Positions 1-5,091 of a stretch of DNA of 5,091 bases are shown here, in pieces; position 1 is the stretch's first letter, and every line of letters begins with the position of its first letter. The notes below the pieces were generated by a model, which had not been told where the DNA came from, did not search any database, and was given only the letters and a program-made list of their open reading frames with translations. The stretch is from Chitinophagaceae bacterium UBA3961. GTDB lineage: Bacteria > Bacteroidota > Bacteroidia > Chitinophagales > Chitinophagaceae. The stretch spans positions 1 through 5,091 of the forward strand of contig DGDD01000193.1 of NCBI GenBank assembly GCA_002385265.1. Direction: 5' to 3'. Made by a program: the position numbers and the translations under genes.

Positions 1-641
1 CCTACTCTTTTTATTTTTCTGAAGTTAGATGCATGCATCACGATCTTTTCCCCGTTTGGAGCAATTACTCGTCTGAACGCATCAATTGGTTTTTTACGGA
101 AACGTTTAAAATCTACGAAGTTCTGAATTACTTGAATTTCTTTTTCAACCACGAAATTCTTATAAGTTTCATCTCTCAAGTTTTCAGATACCGCTGTAAT
201 GGCATCTGATTCGTTGATGGAAAAGGTAACCACCGGTGCGAAAGTCTTGTCCTTTCCTACTAGTGTAATATCGGTACCGTGAAGAGTTGTGATAACGGGT
301 ATGTGTTTGCCTTGTTTTGCCAATATCATTTTGGCCATATAGCCTGCTGAAGCGTGCGGAACGGCATAGTGAACATGCAGTAAATCGAGGTTGTTGTTTA
401 CAATTACATCAACCATGGTGCTTGCTAAGGCAGTTTCGTAAGGGGGATAGTCGAACAATGGATAAGTAGGCACCAATACTTCGTGATAATAAATATTTGC
501 ATTGAACTCGCTCAATCGAACGGGTTGCTGATAGGTAATAAAATGCACTTGATGTCCTTTGTCGGCCAATGCCTTTCCTAATTCCGTTGCCAAAACACCA
601 CTACCGCCAAAAGTTGGATAGCAAACAATGCCAATTCTCAT
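1..641 (-). CDS. bshA: BshA, N-acetyl-alpha-D-glucosaminyl L-malate synthase (GT4 glycosyltransferase), partial, C-terminal part outside window
   Basis: BshA catalyses the first step of bacillithiol synthesis in the cytoplasm, joining GlcNAc from UDP-GlcNAc to L-malate. The visible 213 residues are the N-terminal Rossmann domain and the start of the C-terminal domain; the family is usually about 375-380 residues. Family marks are the glycine loop FGGSG (11-15), HVHYAVPHASAG (89-100), TTLHGTDITLVGKD (118-131), SDAITAVSENLRDET (145-159) and SNFRKIKRV (about 205-213). These together fit BshA better than a generic GT4 enzyme. The start is an ATG at 641-639 that opens directly into the expected MRIGIVCYP beta strand, with no Shine-Dalgarno sequence. 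The gene is divergent from the M28 peptidase gene. No frameshift is seen; the gene is simply cut by the window edge. Identification is strong. Substrate choice is inferred from the family. Confidence 0.95.
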   Translation of the reverse strand, partial: MRIGIVCYPTFGGSGVLATELGKALADKGHQVHFITYQQPVRLSEFNANIYYHEVLVPTYPLFDYPPYETALASTMVDVIVNNNLDLLHVHYAVPHASAGYMAKMILAKQGKHIPVITTLHGTDITLVGKDKTFAPVVTFSINESDAITAVSENLRDETYKNFVVEKEIQVIQNFVDFKRFRKKPIDAFRRVIAPNGEKIVMHASNFRKIKRV

Positions 642-750
642 ATACGCTAACAATTAAGTTTTCGAAGGTAGCCTTATTTTTTGAACCGGGGTTTACCGTT
701 CCGGGAAAATGAGCGGCCAAATTGATTACCTTTAAGCCAAATTAACACCC
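642..750. promoter_or_regulatory. divergent intergenic region with weak Bacteroidota-type -7 boxes
   Basis: This 109-bp gap separates the start codons of bshA (minus) and the M28 peptidase (plus), so it should hold both promoters. On the plus strand TACCTTTA at 727-734 matches the Bacteroidota -7 consensus TAnnTTTG except at the last base, and would give a leader of about 10 nt. On the minus strand TACCTTCG at 670-663 differs at one consensus position and would give a leader of about 15 nt. Neither has a clear TTTG at the expected -33 distance, so both are weak calls. Confidence 0.3.
716..743. repeat. 8-bp direct repeat GCCAAATT, two copies 20 bp apart
   Basis: GCCAAATT occurs at 716-723 and again at 736-743. 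Extending to the right, 9 of the first 10 bases agree (GCCAAATTGA and GCCAAATTAA). The 20-bp period is close to two helical turns. The copies flank the candidate plus-strand -7 box (727-734), and the second ends 7 bp before the ATG at 751. The placement would suit an operator for the peptidase gene, but an 8-bp repeat can arise by chance in an AT-rich region of this size. Confidence 0.35.
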
Positions 751-2121
751 ATGCTTCGAAAATTGTTTACACCTGTTCTTGCATTACTGGCCGGATCGGC
801 CATGGCTCAAAGCGATGATTCGCTGATGATTAGAAACATAGCTGATGAAATTTTAGTGAATGGAAAAGCTTATGAAAACCTCCGCGTTTTATGTAAAACA
901 GTGGGAGGACGTGTAGCCGGTTCCCCTCAAATGCTAAAAGCAGAGTCTTGGGGCGTAAAAGCGCTGCAAGCTGCCGGAGCCGATAAGGTTTGGTTGCAAG
1001 AATGTATGGTACCTCATTGGGTAAGGGGTGCGAAAGAAGAAGCTTACTATTTGATTGATGGAAAGAAGATTGCCTTAAACGTTTTGGCACTCGGAAATTC
1101 AATGGGGTCGGGGCCCAAAGGCGTGAGCGCTCCTATCATCCTTATAAATTCTTTCGAAGAATTAGAAAAAAGGAAAGATGAAATCAAAGGCAAAATTGTA
1201 TTCTATAACTACAAGTTCAATTCCAAATTTGTAAAAACATTTCAAAGCTATGGCGATGCAAGTCGCTATCGTGGTACCGGCGCTAGTAGAGCCGCTAAAT
1301 ATGGTGCACTCGCAGTTTTGGTGCGCTCTATGAGTCATTCTACCGATAACCACCCACACACCGGAGCGATGAATTATGATACATCCTATTCGAAAATTCC
1401 GGCGGCTGCAGTTGGATTAGAAGATGCAGATAAACTTGCCGCCGCATTAGCTGCTAACAAAAAAGTAAGTGGCTTTTTGAAAACGAATGCACAAATGTTA
1501 CCCGACGAAAAGGGCCATAATGTAATTGGTGAATTAATTGGAACTGAACACCCGGAACAAATCATCACTATTGGTGGTCACCTCGATAGTTGGGATCCGG
1601 CTGAAGGAGCACACGATGATGGGGCCGGTTGTGTTCATTCTATAGAAGTATTACGCGTATTAAAAGCCATCGGATACAAACCCAAAAACACCATTCGCAT
1701 TGTTCTTTTTGCCAATGAAGAGAATGGATTGCGTGGTGGAACAGCCTATGCAAAGGAAGCAAAAGAAAAAGGTGAGAAACACATTTTTGCCTTGGAGAGC
1801 GACGCAGGTGGATTTACCCCACGTGGCTTCGGTTTTTCATTGGCCAATCCATCTCAATTGCAAAAAGTGCAAACATGGGCCGATTTGTTCAAGCCCTATG
1901 GTGTATTTGAATTGACAAATGGTGGTGGCGGAGCCGATATCGGTCCATTGAAGGGTGCGCTAGGTACTCCTCTGGCCGGCTTTGTTCCTGATTCACAACG
2001 TTATTTCGACATTCACCACGCTAAAAGCGATGTGTTCGAAAACGTAAACAAACGTGAATTGGAATTGGGTGCTGTTAACATGGCCGCACTTATTTATTTG
2101 ATCGATAAATACGGATTGTAA
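751..2121 (+). CDS. exported M28-family metallopeptidase, carboxypeptidase Q-like, with PA domain
   Basis: This is a two-zinc exopeptidase that probably trims peptides in the periplasm or outside the cell. Residues 1-19 form a signal peptide (basic MLRK, hydrophobic core, AMA before Q20); there is no lipobox cysteine. A PA-type insert spans about 125-225. The M28 catalytic core follows, with every expected residue: H277 and D279 in GGHLDSWD, bridging D289 in GAHDDGAG, catalytic base E323 and metal ligand E324 in ANEENGLRGG, D351 in ESDAGG, and H423 in IHHAKSD. Ligands were assigned by aligning the motifs to Aeromonas aminopeptidase and human CPQ from memory. The 456-residue length is normal for this group, and the C-terminus lacks an obvious type IX secretion domain. 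The ATG at 751 gives a complete signal peptide. It probably shares a transcript with the small gene 33 bp downstream. Family assignment is firm; whether it acts as an aminopeptidase, carboxypeptidase or dipeptidase cannot be told. Confidence 0.9.
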   Translation: MLRKLFTPVLALLAGSAMAQSDDSLMIRNIADEILVNGKAYENLRVLCKTVGGRVAGSPQMLKAESWGVKALQAAGADKVWLQECMVPHWVRGAKEEAYYLIDGKKIALNVLALGNSMGSGPKGVSAPIILINSFEELEKRKDEIKGKIVFYNYKFNSKFVKTFQSYGDASRYRGTGASRAAKYGALAVLVRSMSHSTDNHPHTGAMNYDTSYSKIPAAAVGLEDADKLAAALAANKKVSGFLKTNAQMLPDEKGHNVIGELIGTEHPEQIITIGGHLDSWDPAEGAHDDGAGCVHSIEVLRVLKAIGYKPKNTIRIVLFANEENGLRGGTAYAKEAKEKGEKHIFALESDAGGFTPRGFGFSLANPSQLQKVQTWADLFKPYGVFELTNGGGGADIGPLKGALGTPLAGFVPDSQRYFDIHHAKSDVFENVNKRELELGAVNMAALIYLIDKYGL

Positions 2122-2154
2122 GACTCATAAATAAACCTTATTCAAACCAATACT

Positions 2155-2550
2155 ATGGTAAGAAAAATCATTCTTTGGGTAGGCGGTATCATTGCACTGG
2201 TTTTTATGGTAATTGTTCTGATGGCTTATTATTGGAACTATAGCGATGGCTATCGCGTAGGACAAGTGATCAAGCTAAGTCACAAAGGCTATCTGTTTAA
2301 AACCTGGGAAGGTCAATTGGATCAAGGTTTTTTAGCGCCTTCAGACGATAATGGCACAGGAACAGGGGTAGCAACTCGCTTGTGGGATTTTTCCGTTCGT
2401 GAAAATGATACTACAGCCAGAAAGCAAATTGATTCAGCAATTGCTCTGGGTTATAAAGTAAAAGTATACTACAAAGAAAAGATTTGGAAAGTATCTTTCT
2501 GGGGCGATACCCGTTATTTTGTTTACAAAGTAGAGAAGGCCGGAAACTAG
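2155..2550 (+). CDS. small membrane-anchored protein of unknown function
   Basis: This is a 131-residue protein I cannot assign a function. It has an N-terminal membrane anchor (about residues 5-26, preceded by R3 K4). The soluble part is rich in aromatic and beta-prone residues and probably faces the periplasm. Notable stretches are YSDGYRVGQVIKLSHKGYLF (29-48), LWDFSV (76-81), GYKVKVYYKE (99-108) and FWGDTRYFVYKV (115-126). These resemble a conserved Bacteroidota family of about 120-130 residues that, as I remember it, is sometimes labelled 6-phosphogluconate dehydrogenase. That label cannot be right here, because the protein has no nucleotide-binding domain and is far too short. The start is an ATG. 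It lies 33 bp after the M28 peptidase gene with no visible promoter or terminator between them, so cotranscription is likely. It ends 6 bp from the convergent methyltransferase stop. Confidence 0.8.
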   Translation: MVRKIILWVGGIIALVFMVIVLMAYYWNYSDGYRVGQVIKLSHKGYLFKTWEGQLDQGFLAPSDDNGTGTGVATRLWDFSVRENDTTARKQIDSAIALGYKVKVYYKEKIWKVSFWGDTRYFVYKVEKAGN

Positions 2551-2556
2551 ATTCGG

Positions 2557-3264
2557 CTATGCTTGAAATAAAAACAAGGCCGGCTGCTTGTGCAGTTCCG
2601 GTCTTTTTTGTGCCCAGTCTTTTACTGTGTGGGTTTGAATGAATTCGTTTGTGTCGGTAATGTTTGCTGCAACACAAAGCTTTGTAGTAGGCCTGAGTGT
2701 TTTAACAAGCGTATCGAATAACGCATTGTTTCGATAAGGAGTTTCAATAAAGAGTTGGGTGCCGGTTGACTTGGCCGACTGCATTTCTAAATCACGAATT
2801 GCTTTTTCTCTTTCTTTTGGATCAATAGGCAAATAACCATGAAAGGTAAACTGTTGGCCATTCAATCCGCTGGCCATTAAAGCCAATAAAATAGAACTGG
2901 GTCCTACCAATGGAACCACTTTGGCTCCCCACTGGTGGGCTTTTTCTACTAACACTTGTCCCGGATCTGCAATGCCGGGGCATCCGGCCTCACTAAGCAC
3001 TCCAATCTGTTTTCCTTCTTTAATGTGTTGTTGAAATTGTTTGATCAATTCATGAGTGGCGATGGTTTCCTTATTGGCGAGTACCCATTCGTAACTGTCG
3101 ATATTCATTTCCTTCCAGATTTTTTTCAGGAAACGACGTGCCGTACGTTCGTTTTCTACATAAAAAACCTGACACTTCTCCACTGTGTTTTTGATTGAAG
3201 GCGGAATACTTTCTACTCCGTTTTCTGAAAGCAAAGATGGAATGAGATAAAGCGTTGCACTCAC
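2557..3264 (-). CDS. SAM-dependent methyltransferase, tetrapyrrole methylase fold, short RsmI-like form
   Basis: This belongs to the family of RsmI, which 2'-O-methylates C1402 of 16S rRNA. Marks, numbered from the GTG start, are LYLIPSLL (5-12), where RsmI has its N-terminal strand and loop; VENERTARRFL (36-46); SEAGCPGIADPG (91-102), matching the RsmI SDAGTPxxSDPG signature; LVGPSSILLALMASGLNG (119-136), the SAM-side loop; FHGYLP (141-146); and ETPYRNN (174-180). At 235 residues it is shorter than typical RsmI (about 280) and lacks the C-terminal extension, so the rRNA target is not assured. I recall this short form being common in Bacteroidota. The start is GTG at 3264, 10 bp after the stop of the EI24 gene. 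A longer reading from a TTG at 3318 would overlap that gene by 44 bp and add a tail the family does not have. It is the second gene of a two-gene unit, and its last codons carry a two-way terminator. Confidence 0.88.
   Translation of the reverse strand: MSATLYLIPSLLSENGVESIPPSIKNTVEKCQVFYVENERTARRFLKKIWKEMNIDSYEWVLANKETIATHELIKQFQQHIKEGKQIGVLSEAGCPGIADPGQVLVEKAHQWGAKVVPLVGPSSILLALMASGLNGQQFTFHGYLPIDPKEREKAIRDLEMQSAKSTGTQLFIETPYRNNALFDTLVKTLRPTTKLCVAANITDTNEFIQTHTVKDWAQKRPELHKQPALFLFQA
2576..2609. terminator. bidirectional rho-independent terminator between convergent units
   Basis: AAGGCCGG (2576-2583) pairs with CCGGTCTT (2598-2605) with one G-T pair, and CTGC (2584-2587) pairs with GCAG (2592-2595). 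The loop is TTGT and there is a two-base bulge at 2596-2597. On the plus strand the stem runs into six T (2604-2609), ending the M28/small-protein unit 26-59 bp after its last stop. On the minus strand the same stem is followed by TTGTTTTTATTT, so it can also end the EI24/methyltransferase unit. The whole element lies inside the last codons of the methyltransferase gene (stop at 2557). Confidence 0.7.
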
Positions 3265-3274
3265 GTTGATAAGT

Positions 3275-4036
3275 TTAGGTTTGTTCTTCCCAATGATAAA
3301 GGCTAATAGTGGCGGCAATTACGGCATAAGCAGGAGCTAGTAGCCAACCCACAAAAGGTACAAGATGCATCAAGTAAAACACCATTCCGTTTCCGATCGC
3401 CAAGCCTTTGTGTTTGCCAATGAACTCCACACTTTTTGAAGCCGAAAGCTGATGGCGTTCGCAGCTGTAATCGAGCATTGAGAAACCATAGTAGTAGCAC
3501 TCAATAAAAAGTAAAATAACGGGCGTGATCCATCCTACCAGCGGTATTAGGCTAAGGATGATCAGCGAAATCACGTACACGGTTTGCCAAAGTGCGTTTC
3601 TAGCCGAAAGCTTGATACCTCTTTGCATGTCTTTCCATAGTTGCGCCATGGAAAAATCGTAAGTCTTACCTTCAATGATGGCTTCTGTTTTTTCACTTAA
3701 ATAGGAAAATACCGGAGATCCAATTATCAGGAAAAGATATTTAAACAGCGAGAAATAGAAGGAGAGTAAGACCAATCGCAGCATCAATTCTCCCATAGTA
3801 AAAAGGAAACTGATCAACTGATTGTGTAAAGCGTGCAGCCATTTGCTGATACCAATTAAATTGGAAAGATAGCTTATGGCACTATCGCTCGATTTCCAGA
3901 AAAAATACATACCTGCCATGAATAAGATCATGTAAAGCAGTCCCGGAATCAAGATCCAGCGCCAGAGCTTGTGTTTTTTGATAAAACGATGCGCTCTGAA
4001 AAAAGCCTCAATAGCAATTACGATTTCTTTCAGCAC
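3275..4036 (-). CDS. EI24 domain-containing (CysZ-like) integral membrane protein
   Basis: This 253-residue inner-membrane protein has the EI24/CysZ pattern. CysZ-type members move sulfate, but most EI24 proteins have no proven substrate and nothing nearby suggests sulfur assimilation. Numbered from the GTG start there are hydrophobic segments near 28-47, 74-106 (probably two helices or a long hairpin), 151-184 and 214-246. Conserved-looking stretches are IGSPVFSYLSEKTE (about 105-117) and YYYGFSMLDYSCER (181-194). I chose the GTG at 4036 over an in-frame TTG at 4087. The protein then begins VLKEIVIAIEAFF, as I expect for this family, and a good promoter overlaps the TTG (-7 box at 4092-4085), so a transcript from it would not contain that codon. 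The TTG start would give 270 residues with a polar tail. The gene leads a unit with the methyltransferase 10 bp downstream. Confidence 0.85.
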   Translation of the reverse strand: MLKEIVIAIEAFFRAHRFIKKHKLWRWILIPGLLYMILFMAGMYFFWKSSDSAISYLSNLIGISKWLHALHNQLISFLFTMGELMLRLVLLSFYFSLFKYLFLIIGSPVFSYLSEKTEAIIEGKTYDFSMAQLWKDMQRGIKLSARNALWQTVYVISLIILSLIPLVGWITPVILLFIECYYYGFSMLDYSCERHQLSASKSVEFIGKHKGLAIGNGMVFYLMHLVPFVGWLLAPAYAVIAATISLYHWEEQT

Positions 4037-4084
4037 AGCGGTAAATTTCGTTGATTTAGCGTAGTTTTCGGGTTCAGAAGCCGC

Positions 4085-4116
4085 CAAACTTAGGTAAATA
4101 TTTGCGTTGTGACAAG
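4085..4116 (-). promoter_or_regulatory. Bacteroidota-type promoter for the EI24/methyltransferase unit
   Basis: On the minus strand TAAGTTTG at 4092-4085 matches the -7 consensus TAnnTTTG at every fixed position. CTTG at 4116-4113 matches the -33 element TTTG at three of four bases, with a 20-nt spacer, which is the normal distance. Transcription would start near 4080, giving a leader of about 40-45 nt to the GTG at 4036. The -33 element lies in codons 2-3 of the divergent aag gene, and the spacer covers aag's GTG start. Confidence 0.5.
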
Positions 4117-4735
4117 CTTTCCTGTATTACCCCGATCTTTTTACGAAAACCCCAATGTAACAAGCGTTGCAAAATCCTTATTGGGCAAGCGCCTGGTTGC
4201 AGAACTTCCGGAAGGGAAGACCGTTGGGCGCATCGTAGAAACCGAAGCCTATGAAGGAATTACCGACCGCGCAGCTCATTCTTGGAACAATAGAAGAACC
4301 GCGAGAACTGAAATTATGTTTGGACAAGGCGGAAAAGTGTACATGTATTTATGCTATGGATTGCACCACATGTTTAATGTAGTAACCAATAAAATAGAGC
4401 ACCCTCACGCAGTGCTGATTCGAGCCGTAGAACCCTTGGAAGGAGAGGAGTTGATGGCTAAGAGAACGGGTAAAGAATTAGGGGATCCAACGATTACAAG
4501 GGGCCCCGGGAATTTGTGTAAAGCCTTGGGACTCTCAAAAGTTCACAATGGAGTGGATCTGGTCTCGGGAATCATAAGAATTGAAGACGATGGGTTTCAG
4601 GTTAAAAAAGGAGCAGTGTTGGCAACACCAAGAATTGGAGTTGACTATGCCGGCGAACATGCCCGATGGCCCTACCGGTTTATTCTAAAAAATAATCCTT
4701 ATGTTAGCAAAACCAAGTCGCTAACGAAAAAATAA
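4109..4735 (+). CDS. 3-methyladenine DNA glycosylase, AAG/MPG family
   Basis: This monofunctional base-excision-repair enzyme removes alkylated purines such as 3-methyladenine, and often hypoxanthine, leaving an abasic site. It has 208 residues, normal for bacterial members. Matching to human AAG gives catalytic E46 and Y48 in RIVETEAYEG (equivalent to E125, Y127), H57 in AAHS (H136), Y80 and Y83 in VYMYLCYG (Y159, Y162), N90 (N169) and R105 in LIRAVEPLEG (R182). RGPGNLCKALG (131-141) is also typical. All active-site residues are present. The start is GTG at 4109; an in-frame TAG lies 18 bp upstream with no ATG, GTG or TTG between, and the family's LPRSFY opening follows at residues 7-12. The C-terminus has a lysine-rich tail (KTKSLTKK). 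Its 5' end overlaps the divergent promoter of the EI24 unit. The SLC13 gene follows after 6 bp. No convincing promoter of its own was found: TAGTTTTC at 4062-4069 and AATATTTG at 4097-4104 are partial matches only. Confidence 0.95.
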   Translation: MTSFPVLPRSFYENPNVTSVAKSLLGKRLVAELPEGKTVGRIVETEAYEGITDRAAHSWNNRRTARTEIMFGQGGKVYMYLCYGLHHMFNVVTNKIEHPHAVLIRAVEPLEGEELMAKRTGKELGDPTITRGPGNLCKALGLSKVHNGVDLVSGIIRIEDDGFQVKKGAVLATPRIGVDYAGEHARWPYRFILKNNPYVSKTKSLTKK

Positions 4736-4741
4736 CCTGCT

Positions 4742-5091
4742 TTGAAACAGTTATCTGCTACAGCCAAAGAACTTCTCTTATTCTTTATTGGAATTTTTCT
4801 GTTTGTGTTGTTTCTAACCCTCAATCCACTGGGCGTTGATGAAAAAGCAGCTAAAGTTCTTGCGGTGGCCGTATTGATGATTTTTTGGTGGGTAAGTGAG
4901 GCACTCCCAATGCCGGCAGTAGCGCTGGTACCCTTGGTTTTATTTCCTCTCATGAAAATTGCGCCCATAAAAGAAGTAGCAGTTGGCTATGGCGACTCTA
5001 TAATTTTCCTATTCATGGGTGGTTTTATGTTAGGTCTAGCAATTGAAAAGTGGAACCTTCACAAAAGAATAGCACTAACCATAGTAAACAT
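4742..5091 (+). CDS. SLC13/DASS-family sodium:anion (dicarboxylate or sulfate) symporter, N-terminal part
   Basis: This is the first 116 residues of an inner-membrane anion transporter; the family is usually about 450-550 residues, so most of it lies beyond the right edge. A first hydrophobic helix spans about 11-27, followed by LNPLGVDEKAAKVLAVAVLM and WWVSEALPMPAVALVPLVLF (49-68), the WxxEALPxxxTALxP-like signature of the family. IIFLFMGGFMLGLAIEKW (87-104) and NLHKRIAL (105-112) follow, where SLC13 members have the FLxGGFxLAxAxExxxLHRRIAL stretch. The SNT sodium/substrate motifs would come later, so the transported anion cannot be read. The start is probably the TTG at 4742: an in-frame stop (4733-4735, the aag stop) lies 6 bp upstream, and any later start would cut the first helix. 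The 6-bp gap to aag implies cotranscription. Confidence 0.87.
   Translation, partial: MKQLSATAKELLLFFIGIFLFVLFLTLNPLGVDEKAAKVLAVAVLMIFWWVSEALPMPAVALVPLVLFPLMKIAPIKEVAVGYGDSIIFLFMGGFMLGLAIEKWNLHKRIALTIVN

Noticed and set aside
28..39. Perfect 12-bp palindrome GATGCATGCATC.
   Set aside because: It lies inside the bshA coding sequence, over the codons for MHAS, and codes for expected residues. No promoter or operator context is present.
686..704. Possible hairpin CCGG...CCGG in the bshA-peptidase intergenic region.
   Set aside because: Only four G-C pairs plus G-T pairs form, there is no T-run, and the short palindromic ends are common by chance.
830..1102. Minus-strand open frame of 90 codons inside the M28 gene, and similar ones at 1162-1359, 1386-1568 and 2411-2677.
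   Set aside because: All lie opposite or across strongly supported genes, have no recognisable protein features, and look like chance open frames.
2956..3198. Plus-strand 80-codon open frame within the methyltransferase gene, and a minus-strand one at 4699-4968 across the aag/SLC13 junction.
   Set aside because: The opposite strand carries conserved motifs over the same bases; the candidate peptides show no domain or anchor.
3265..3318. Longer methyltransferase start at a TTG (3318).
   Set aside because: It would overlap the EI24 gene by 44 bp and add a tail before the conserved LYLIP strand; the GTG at 3264 fits the family length and normal operon spacing.
4037..4087. Longer EI24 protein from a TTG at 4087.
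   Set aside because: The TTG overlaps a perfect -7 box, so the transcript would begin after it. The extra polar residues are not expected in the family. It remains possible if transcription starts further upstream.
1..5091. Search for tRNA, rRNA, CRISPR repeats, insertion-sequence ends, toxin-antitoxin or defence genes.
   Set aside because: Nothing of these kinds was seen. Coding density is high, the genes are housekeeping or conserved families, and composition looks even across the window.

Overview
The window looks like ordinary chromosomal DNA from a member of the Bacteroidota. The evidence is moderately AT-rich composition, starts with no Shine-Dalgarno sequence, promoter boxes of the Bacteroidota type (TAnnTTTG), a BshA of the bacillithiol pathway, and a short RsmI-like methyltransferase of a form I associate with this phylum. 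I place it nearer Chitinophagales/Sphingobacteriales-type genomes than Bacteroides, but that is an impression from protein style only.

Layout, left to right: (1) 1-641, minus strand, the N-terminal half of bshA, running off the left edge. (2) 642-750, a divergent intergenic region with weak promoter-like boxes and an 8-bp direct repeat spaced 20 bp apart. (3) 751-2121, plus strand, an exported M28 metallopeptidase resembling carboxypeptidase Q, followed after 33 bp by a small membrane-anchored protein of unknown function (2155-2550). (4) 2576-2609, a hairpin with T-runs on both sides that can end transcription in both directions; it lies inside the last codons of the convergent gene. (5) 2557-4036, minus strand, a two-gene unit: an EI24/CysZ-like membrane protein, then an RsmI-like SAM-dependent methyltransferase 10 bp after it. 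(6) 4037-4108, a short divergent region with a good Bacteroidota promoter for the minus unit. (7) 4109-5091, plus strand, a 3-methyladenine DNA glycosylase (AAG/MPG family), then after 6 bp the N-terminal part of an SLC13/DASS-type anion transporter, cut by the right edge.

The genes do not form one pathway. They are four short transcription units covering thiol redox (bshA), protein or peptide turnover in the envelope (M28 peptidase plus anchored small protein), membrane plus RNA-modification-like functions (EI24 and methyltransferase), and alkylation repair plus anion uptake (aag and SLC13). I found no mobile element, CRISPR array, tRNA, rRNA, toxin-antitoxin or defence system. The points most worth a second look are structural: the two-way terminator inside coding sequence, a promoter that reaches into the neighbouring aag gene and settles a start codon, four neighbouring genes with non-ATG starts, and two proteins whose substrates are unknown.
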